Made by a program: the position numbers and the translations under genes
NCBI RefSeq assembly: GCF_003712195.1
Contig: NZ_RDSD01000016.1
Coordinates: forward strand, 1-64,000
From: Proteiniphilum sp. X52
GTDB taxonomy: Bacteria; Bacteroidota; Bacteroidia; Bacteroidales; Dysgonomonadaceae
DNA: 64,000 nucleotides
Direction of reading: 5' to 3'
The notes under the pieces: generated by a model
What the model saw: only the letters and a program-made list of their open reading frames with translations
What the model was told of the DNA's origin: nothing
Databases searched by the model: none
Shown: piece by piece, positions 1 through 5,546 of the stretch
Numbering within the stretch: position 1 is the first letter of the stretch
Layout of the letters: each line of letters opens with the position of its first letter

Positions 1-606
1 CATCAATGGGAAGAACGATTAAATAATAAAATTGAGCGTCTTATCAGACAGGCCGGCTTTAGAGAACAGGCCAGTGTGGCAGATGTTGAGTATAATCAAC
101 AACGCAATCTGGATAAAAATATGTTTACCCGCCTGGCCACTCTGGACTTTATTAAACGAAAAGAAAACATCATAATAACTGGAGCATCCGGTACGGGCAA
201 AAGCTATCTTGCTCAAGCTTTGGGATATCAGGCCTGTTTAATGGAATACAAAGTGTTATATGCAAACACCGCCAAACTTATCGGCAGACTCAAACTCAGT
301 AAAATAGACGGCACTTACCTGAAGGAGCTGTCAAAACTAATAAAAACAGATATGCTTATCTTAGACGACTTTGGGCTGCATGCCTTTGACAATCAATCCA
401 GGGAGATATTACTGGATATTATTGACGAGAGGCATAATCAGGCATCAACTATATTGTCCTCACAGATACCGGTATCAGCCTGGTATGATCTGATTGGGGA
501 GCAAACAATAGCAGATGCTGTCCTGGACAGGATGGTAAACTCATCACACAGAATAATACTTAAAGGTGAGTCACTTAGGAAAGGAAAAATAAGTACAACT
601 GAATAA
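1..606 (+). CDS. istB: IstB-like ATPase of an IS21-family element (5' end outside window)
   Basis: This is the transposition helper ATPase that works with the IstA transposase in IS21-family elements. The frame is open from base 1, so the start lies upstream of the window; the GTG at 76 is internal, because the codons before it (HQWEERLNNKIERLIRQAGF) are typical IstB sequence. A Walker A motif, GASGTGKS, lies at 181-204 and a Walker B motif, LILDDFG, near 355-375. The C-terminal part ends at a normal length for the family, followed by the element's terminal repeats at 661-703. istA is not in the window and should lie to the left. The visible part looks intact. Confidence in the family is high; whether the whole element is active cannot be judged. 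Confidence 0.95.
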   Translation, partial: HQWEERLNNKIERLIRQAGFREQASVADVEYNQQRNLDKNMFTRLATLDFIKRKENIIITGASGTGKSYLAQALGYQACLMEYKVLYANTAKLIGRLKLSKIDGTYLKELSKLIKTDMLILDDFGLHAFDNQSREILLDIIDERHNQASTILSSQIPVSAWYDLIGEQTIADAVLDRMVNSSHRIILKGESLRKGKISTTE

Positions 607-660
607 AATTATTAACTTTGCCAATGATCTTTCAAATAGCTAAAAGAACTATGAATTATA

Positions 661-703
661 GTGGCACGGTTTGACCGAAAAGAGTGGCACTATCAGACCG
701 AAA
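661..703 (+). repeat. Two terminal direct repeats of the IS21-family element
   Basis: GTGGCACGGTTTGACCGAAA (661-680) and GTGGCACTATCAGACCGAAA (684-703) match at most positions and are separated by 3 bp. Multiple roughly 20-bp repeats at the ends, bound by the transposase, are a known trait of IS21-family elements. The matching left-end copies lie outside the window. Confidence 0.85.
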
Positions 704-709
704 TACACA

Positions 710-1249
710 ATTTTTTCTGATGAAGATCTCATATTATCAATAGCAAAATTTAAACCAGAGATTATTATTCGTGATGATTATGTCTATTTTATAAGACCTA
801 GCACTCTTAACTTTTACAGGTTTAAAATTGGCGTATTTGATGTTGAAGAAACAAAAAAAATTGAAGACGATTCTTATCAGATAGAAAAAGTTGACGATGC
901 AAACTACCTTATTAATAACCAAAGAATGAAAGCGTTTGACTACTTGTATAATAATAGTATAACTGATAATATTTTCCTCGTTAAAGATGGACTGATAATA
1001 AAAAGTGAAATTGGTAAGTATTATCCAAATGAAAGGAAGAAAATATTAGAAAGAAATAAAAGATTTAATAAATTTCATTTCTATTCATTTTCTAAATTAA
1101 AAAATGAAGATGTTGCTTGGATATCTAATGTCTCTTTCAATTCATACAATTATTTAAATTTCAAAGATGATTTGTATGTTATTGAAAATACTTTGAATAA
1201 TGAAACAGAACAAAGTAAATTGTATAAAATAAATTTTTTAAGCAAATGA
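710..1249 (+). pseudogene. 3' fragment of an unrecognised gene, cut by the IS21 end
   Basis: A frame from about 710 to the TGA at 1247-1249 encodes roughly 179 residues. It can only be extended upstream by reading through the IS terminal repeats (a TTG at 671 would make a hybrid start), so the original N-terminus has been removed. The remaining protein is rich in K, N, Y, F and I, and has repeated short beta-type strands such as DDYVYFIRP and FKDDLYVIEN, as in the propeller-like proteins that often accompany NVEALA genes. No family is assigned with certainty. The stop overlaps the ATG of the NVEALA gene (ATGA), so the two were translationally coupled. Confidence 0.6.
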
Positions 1250-1530
1250 AGAAGAAAGTTCTTTCGGGCCTGTTCGCCCTCGCACTCCTGGCAAGCGCAG
1301 GTTTTGGAGTGCACAAAAGTATGAACGGTAATGCCGGTCTGAGTGATTTGGCATTGGCCAATGTGTAGGCGCTGGCACAGGTAAGTGGTGAAGATGTTGT
1401 TATTACCTGCGGACGATATGAAGGGCGCTGCTGGGCTGGTTTTCCTACTCCATCAGGGCTTCACTTTAACTGTTATTTTACAGGATTACAGAGGGATTAT
1501 TGTGTATGGGATCCTTTTGGTATTGGTTAG
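1246..1530 (+). pseudogene. NVEALA-family exported peptide with an amber codon inside the NVEALA motif
   Basis: The reading frame encodes a 94-residue Bacteroidales NVEALA-type protein if one in-frame TAG is ignored. The N-terminus (MKKKVLSGLFALALLASAGF) is a signal-like hydrophobic segment. The family's hallmark motif appears as N-V-stop-A-L-A, with TAG at 1366-1368 where GAG (Glu) is expected. The frame then stays open for 53 more codons, encoding a Cys-rich tail (TCGRYEGRC, HFNCYF, DYCVWDPFG) before a TAG at 1528-1530. It is followed by a six-bladed propeller lipoprotein, the usual partner. Either a recent nonsense mutation or, less likely, amber recoding. The family's function is not established. 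Confidence 0.85.
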
Positions 1531-1550
1531 AAATAATAACTCCTAAAATA

Positions 1551-1586
1551 GATATGGATTTGTTTGTGTGGGATCCATTTCAATAA
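1551..1586 (+). pseudogene. Remnant of a second NVEALA-type C-terminus
   Basis: In one frame this stretch reads D-M-D-L-F-V-W-D-P-F-Q-stop, closely repeating the end of the gene just upstream (D-Y-C-V-W-D-P-F-G). The match also shows in the DNA (GTGTGGGATCC against GTGTATGGGATCC at 1501-1513). It looks like what is left of a tandem copy after deletion. Confidence 0.5.
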
Positions 1587-1595
1587 ATTAGCGAG

Positions 1596-2735
1596 ATGAA
1601 AAAAACAATAAGCTTTATCCCTATTTTTTTCTTTTTCATGTTATCGCCGTATGGCTGCGGTAAGAAAACAGAAAAAAGGGAAAATACGATTATTTCTGTT
1701 GACATAGAAAAGGATCAAAAAGTTTCTTTTAGTGATTTATTTTCCCACATAGAGTTGATTCCTTTAGAAACCAACCCACAATCATTGATAAGGGGAATCA
1801 GAAAAGTAATCATCCTTGAAGATATTTTCTATGTTTTCGATTACAATAAAGCTGAAATATTAAGATTTGACGCTTCTGGTAATTATCTAAATAAGATAAG
1901 CAACCGAGGAGAAGGTCCTCAAGAATATGTAAATATTGGCGATTTTGAAATAGATGCGGGAGCCAAAACAATAAACGTGTTATCGGCAGTGAATAACAGC
2001 ATGTATGAGTTCGATCTGAGTGGGAACTTTAAAAGCAAATATAAACTTCCCGAAATAGCGGGCGCATACAAATGTTTCAGAAGTATGAATAATGATACAA
2101 TAGTGTTTTTTACTTTTGACTACAATAATAGAATCAAGTTTTATTCGAAAGACAAAAAGAAAATAATAAAGGAGTTATTACCCGAAAAAGAAAATATCCT
2201 TAACAGATTTGCATATAATGTGTTTCCGTATTCAAATTATCTGCACCGGGCCTCATCAAACCATCTTTTCAGTATTGATAATGATTGCAGTGTCAATATT
2301 GGATATTCTTGGGATTTTGGGAGTTTAAACAATACGAAAAGTCAGATAAAAAATATTGAGAAAATATCCCCTAATGAGTTGCAATTCTATTTTTTGAAAC
2401 TCACCAATTCAGAATTAATCAATCAGATTATCATCTTACACGGAGGTAATTCCCGATTTCTTTTTTCTCAAATATGGAGAAAGGGCAGACATATCAATAT
2501 TTTCCATGACAAAATAGAAAATAAGAATTTTGTTTTTGAGAAAATGGTGGAAAAGGCTACATTTCATCCGTTATTTTGGCATGACGATTATGTGGTGGGA
2601 TATTATAGTGATGAGTGGGGTGAAATTGATGATACTCTTCCTGATGAAATATTAGACAGTCATGCCAGAAAAATTAAAGAGAGTATAACTGAATACGATA
2701 ATCCGGTATTCATAAAATATCACTTTAAAAAGTAA
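1596..2735 (+). CDS. Six-bladed beta-propeller lipoprotein
   Basis: 379 residues. The N-terminus has a signal peptide ending in a lipobox with Cys at about residue 21 (SPYGC), so the product is probably a lipoprotein. The sequence from about residue 47, with FSHIELIPLETN, then IFYVFDYNKAEILRFDASGN and NRGEGPQEYVNIGDFEID, is characteristic of the Bacteroidetes six-bladed propeller family (PF17170 type). These proteins commonly sit next to NVEALA peptides, as here. Molecular function is unknown; a role in recognising or handling the exported peptide is a guess. Low-GC codon use differs from the core genes that follow. The start at 1596 gives the complete signal peptide. The gene appears intact although its neighbours are decayed. 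Confidence 0.88.
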   Translation: MKKTISFIPIFFFFMLSPYGCGKKTEKRENTIISVDIEKDQKVSFSDLFSHIELIPLETNPQSLIRGIRKVIILEDIFYVFDYNKAEILRFDASGNYLNKISNRGEGPQEYVNIGDFEIDAGAKTINVLSAVNNSMYEFDLSGNFKSKYKLPEIAGAYKCFRSMNNDTIVFFTFDYNNRIKFYSKDKKKIIKELLPEKENILNRFAYNVFPYSNYLHRASSNHLFSIDNDCSVNIGYSWDFGSLNNTKSQIKNIEKISPNELQFYFLKLTNSELINQIIILHGGNSRFLFSQIWRKGRHINIFHDKIENKNFVFEKMVEKATFHPLFWHDDYVVGYYSDEWGEIDDTLPDEILDSHARKIKESITEYDNPVFIKYHFKK

Positions 2736-2740
2736 TCCTA

Positions 2741-2893
2741 ATGGACAGAAATATTTTCTTTTCACAGATAATCATTTGTTTCATTTGCTTAATGTCCATT
2801 TCATCTTGTTCAGATAAAAGAAAAGCCCGACGGAACGGTCCACCAACTGTTGCCCGACACGTCGGCGGAAGTAACCGCCATCACGAATTTTGA
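2741..2893 (+). pseudogene. Lipoprotein stub: signal peptide only
   Basis: An ATG five bases after the preceding stop opens a frame beginning MDRNIFFSQIIICF and reaching a clear lipobox (SISSC, Cys 23) followed by SDKRK. From about 2820 the frame reads arginine-rich nonsense and stops at 2891-2893. Size and position suggest a second propeller lipoprotein gene of the same cluster whose body was deleted. The break coincides with a change from AT-rich to GC-richer sequence. Confidence 0.65.
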
Positions 2894-2960
2894 GCGCGGG
2901 TTGGTGAGGGTTGTGCGAAATCCAAAAGTTAAGCCTGAGAAATTCAAAGAGCTCAAATAA
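2814..2960 (+). pseudogene. Orphan C-terminal gene fragment, unrecognised
   Basis: In the frame ending at TAA 2958-2960 the sequence reads as a plausible protein tail of about 48 residues (KEKPDGTVHQLLPDTSAEVT, then NFERGLVRVVRNPKVKPEKF) with codon use like the core genes. No start codon or upstream half is present: the frame is closed at 2790-2792 inside the lipoprotein stub. I read it as the end of a core gene that the accessory segment displaced. The family is not recognised. Confidence 0.45.
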
Positions 2961-3027
2961 TTCAAAACAACACAAATTGTTTTTTCTGATGTGGTGAAAA
3001 AGCCTTTTATTTCTGAAACTATTGTTG

Positions 3028-3157
3028 TACCTTTGTTCTGCAGTATGATGTTATTTGTTTTTTCTTTATCACTGTAAAGATACTGAATGACAAGGGCTTT
3101 GCCAAATAAACATGCTGCTTTTTTTCTAAATCACCCATTTATTCAACTTTCGAAAGT
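3028..3157 (+). promoter_or_regulatory. Probable yajC promoter and palindrome
   Basis: TACCTTTG at 3028-3035 fits the Bacteroidota -7 box (TAnnTTTG); no good -33 box is seen. Between it and yajC lies a perfect 12-bp palindrome, ACTTTCGAAAGT (3146-3157), of unknown role. The leader would be about 150 nt and contains a possible 10-codon reading frame starting near 3045. Confidence 0.45.
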
Positions 3158-3190
3158 CAAGTAATTATAAACACCTAAACAATAATTCTT

Positions 3191-3502
3191 ATGAATGTCT
3201 TATTACAAGCAGCCGCTCCCAGCGGCGGTATGGGCGGCACCCTGTTAATGATGGTTGCCATTTTTGCCGTGTTTTATTTCTTTATGATACGTCCCCAGCA
3301 GAAAAAACAGAAAGAACTGCAGAAAAGCCGCGAAGCCATGAAAAACGGGGACAAGGTTGTCACTTCAGGTGGTATCCATGGAAGGATCAGAGAAATAGGC
3401 GACACATGGTTTTTGGTGGAAGTGGCTGATGGCGTAAAATTAAAATTCGAAAAAGGTTCGGTATACGCCTCACCGGCCGACGTGGCACAACAGACCAAGT
3501 AA
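3191..3502 (+). CDS. yajC: Preprotein translocase subunit YajC
   Basis: 103 residues. YajC is a small inner-membrane accessory of the SecDF translocase. A single membrane segment (residues about 16-32, LLMMVAIFAVFYFFMI) is followed by the family signature RPQQKKQKE and a cytoplasmic domain with GDKVVTSGGIHGRI and a final beta-rich part. The N-terminal alanine- and glycine-rich stretch is usual in Bacteroidetes members. Directly followed by the YbbR-like gene and coaE, an order common in Bacteroidales. Length is normal. Confidence 0.96.
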   Translation: MNVLLQAAAPSGGMGGTLLMMVAIFAVFYFFMIRPQQKKQKELQKSREAMKNGDKVVTSGGIHGRIREIGDTWFLVEVADGVKLKFEKGSVYASPADVAQQTK

Positions 3503-3514
3503 ACCGCGTTTGTG

Positions 3515-4510
3515 ATGGAAGTGAGAGCTATCATCAAGAAATGGCAGCCCGGGATGAAGGCATTTTTCTCCACCTTCCCGTGGAAAAATGTATTGGCCCT
3601 TCTCTTCTTCCTGGTGCTGGCTTTTATTTTCTGGTTAATGCTCTTTTTTCAGAAGGAGAATGTGGAAGGCACCTACAGGATACCGTTGAAATACACGAAC
3701 ATCCCCGACGATGTGGTGTTCGATAATCCCCTGCCCCCCTTTTTAGAGGTGAGCGTGGCCGACAATGGCGCGCAGATCTTTCGTCTCGACATGAGAAAAA
3801 GAGACTCGCTCGAGATCAATGTCACTGAGATTACCGAAGGAGGCAATAAGGTGCTTCAGGGGAACCAGTACGAGCAGCTTATCCGCAGCCAACTATTCCC
3901 CGGCACTAACATAAGAGGTTATTACCCCATGAGTATCTCACTGGCAACCTCCAAACTGCAGAGGAAAGAATTGCCCGTGGTCTTCGACGGAGAAATCACC
4001 ACAAGCAGGGCCAATTTAGTGGCAGACAGCGCGACCTTCATTCCGGAGGTGGTGATGGCCTACGGCTCCCAGCAATCACTCGATAAACTGAAAGGTGCCG
4101 TGACCGAATATACGGTATTCAAAAACCTGAAAGCCACATCCCAGTTACCCATCAGGATAAATAATGTGGGAGGGGTGAAATTCGTGCCTTCACAGGTAGA
4201 TATATATATTCCCATCCAAGAGTATACCGAACGGACATTTGAAGTGCCCATTACGGTCACCCATATGCCTGCAAGGCTCGATGTGAAATTCTTCCCGTCC
4301 CGGGCCAACGTCACTTTTTCGGTCACACTTGAAGCGTACAGGAAAATCGTGCCGGAAGATTTCTCCATAGAGCTCGATTACAGAAAGTTTCATTCTAACG
4401 AGGATGGACGGGTGGAACTTGAACTTACCGACAGGCCCTCTTCCGTTATCAATCCGCGGATCTCACCGGCTTCAGTGGAATTCCTGTTTGAAAGCAAGAC
4501 CGAGAGATGA
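3515..4510 (+). CDS. YbbR-like domain protein, inner-membrane anchored
   Basis: About 331 residues. One N-terminal membrane helix (about residues 25-45, NVLALLFFLVLAFIFWLML) is followed by an extracytoplasmic region with YbbR-like repeats (for example TYRIPLKYTNIPDDVVF and ELPVVFDGEITT). In other bacteria YbbR (CdaR) regulates the c-di-AMP cyclase, but no cyclase gene is adjacent here, so that role is not claimed. A GTG at 3512 and an ATG at 3515 are both possible starts; the ATG is chosen. The stop overlaps the start of coaE by four bases (ATGA), indicating translational coupling. Confidence 0.88.
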   Translation: MEVRAIIKKWQPGMKAFFSTFPWKNVLALLFFLVLAFIFWLMLFFQKENVEGTYRIPLKYTNIPDDVVFDNPLPPFLEVSVADNGAQIFRLDMRKRDSLEINVTEITEGGNKVLQGNQYEQLIRSQLFPGTNIRGYYPMSISLATSKLQRKELPVVFDGEITTSRANLVADSATFIPEVVMAYGSQQSLDKLKGAVTEYTVFKNLKATSQLPIRINNVGGVKFVPSQVDIYIPIQEYTERTFEVPITVTHMPARLDVKFFPSRANVTFSVTLEAYRKIVPEDFSIELDYRKFHSNEDGRVELELTDRPSSVINPRISPASVEFLFESKTER

Positions 4511-5091
4511 TAAAAATCGGCATCACCGGAGGGATAGGAAGCGGGAAATCAGTCGTATCCGAACTTTTCCGCCTGCATGGAATTCCTGTATACAATGCCG
4601 ACCAGGAAGCAAAAAAACTGAATGATTCGTCACCTTATATCCGCGGGCAATTGACACAGCAGTTCGGAGAAGATCTTTATGTCAATGACAAACTCAACAG
4701 AAAAAAGCTGGCGTCCATTATTTTTCATGATAGTCGCAAATTGGCTTTGGTCAATTCCATTATCCATCCGGAACTGGCCAGGCATTTTACCGAATGGTCC
4801 CGGATGCGGGAACATTGCCCGATGGTGATCCTGGATGCCGCCCTCCTTATTGAGGCGGGCTTTCACCACTTCGTGGACAAAGTGGTGATGGTACAAGCTC
4901 CGAAAGAGCTTCGTATCGCCAGGGTTATGCAGCGCGACCGTTCGCCACGCCACGAGGTAGAAGCCCGGATGGACAGCCAACTCCCTGAAGAGGAGAAAAT
5001 AAAGTATGCCGATTATGTAATCTGCAACGACAACAGCCATTCGCTTATCAAACAGGTCTCAGAACTGATGAGAAGAGTAACTGAAAGTTGA
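4507..5091 (+). CDS. coaE: Dephospho-CoA kinase
   Basis: 194 residues. Catalyses the last step of coenzyme A synthesis, ATP-dependent phosphorylation of the 3'-hydroxyl of dephospho-CoA, in the cytoplasm. The P-loop is GITGGIGSGKS at residues 5-15, followed by the substrate-binding VYNADQEAKKL segment and the C-terminal DYVICND motif typical of CoaE. Length is normal. Last gene of the yajC-ybbR-coaE group. Confidence 0.96.
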   Translation: MIKIGITGGIGSGKSVVSELFRLHGIPVYNADQEAKKLNDSSPYIRGQLTQQFGEDLYVNDKLNRKKLASIIFHDSRKLALVNSIIHPELARHFTEWSRMREHCPMVILDAALLIEAGFHHFVDKVVMVQAPKELRIARVMQRDRSPRHEVEARMDSQLPEEEKIKYADYVICNDNSHSLIKQVSELMRRVTES

Positions 5092-5152
5092 TAGAAAAGT
5101 ATTACCTGATTGACCATCATCACTTATTTGTATCATTAACTTTACGAAAACG

Positions 5153-5183
5153 TTGTTTTTCCGCGAATATAACCGTAACTTTG
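5153..5183 (+). promoter_or_regulatory. Promoter of the small wHTH gene
   Basis: TTG at 5153-5155 and TAACTTTG at 5176-5183 are 20 bp apart, matching the Bacteroidota -33/-7 arrangement. The start codon is 40 bp downstream. Confidence 0.75.
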
Positions 5184-5223
5184 CGCCGAAATTATTAGGT
5201 TATACTATTAAAAATCAAAATGA

Positions 5224-5421
5224 ATGGTTGAACAAATTGGAATCAACGCCGGCAAGGTTTGGACGATTCTGGACGCGAAAGGCCGGCAGAATGTCAAAGA
5301 GATCAAAAAAGCGACGAAATTGGCCGATAAAGACCTCTACGCAGCACTCGGATGGCTGGCAAGAGAGGGAAAAGTTGTTTTGGACGCCGAAGAAAAAGAA
5401 CTCTTCGCGTCATTGAGCTGA
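5224..5421 (+). CDS. Small winged helix-turn-helix protein (DUF2582 type)
   Basis: 65 residues. The sequence MVEQIGINAGKVWTILDAKG followed by NVKEIKKATKLADKDLYAALGWLAREGKV matches the short DUF2582 winged-helix family widespread in Bacteroidetes. The whole protein is one wHTH domain, so it could bind DNA or act as a protein-interaction module; its targets are unknown. Monocistronic: its own promoter lies upstream and an intrinsic terminator directly downstream. Confidence 0.88.
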   Translation: MVEQIGINAGKVWTILDAKGRQNVKEIKKATKLADKDLYAALGWLAREGKVVLDAEEKELFASLS

Positions 5422-5456
5422 CAAGTAAAACTCATCGTTTAAATGAAAAAGTGTGT

Positions 5457-5484
5457 AAAAGCTGTCATTTCAGACAGCTTTTTT
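5457..5484 (+). terminator. Intrinsic terminator after the wHTH gene
   Basis: AAAAGCTGTC (5457-5466), a 6-nt loop, then GACAGCTTTT (5473-5482) continuing into a T-run. A perfect 10-bp stem followed by T residues. Confidence 0.9.
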
Positions 5485-5546
5485 CTTGCTACTTCTTCTC
5501 CTCCTATGAATTTATCATCTATCTTTACGCAAAAGATACGGATTAA

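Larger units (their letters stand above)
1..709 (+). mobile_element. Right part of an IS21-family insertion sequence
   Basis: The segment holds the end of istB and about 100 bp of non-coding end sequence carrying two copies of a 20-bp terminal repeat. The outer boundary is placed at about 707-709, just after the second repeat, where the sequence reads into a different, AT-rich coding frame. The exact last base is uncertain because the left end and the target duplication are not visible. Confidence 0.85.

Noticed and set aside
5153-5416. 87-codon frame overlapping the small wHTH gene
   Set aside because: It runs in another frame across the promoter and has Lys/Arg/Trp-rich nonsense; the 65-residue DUF2582-type product in the alternative frame is clearly the gene.
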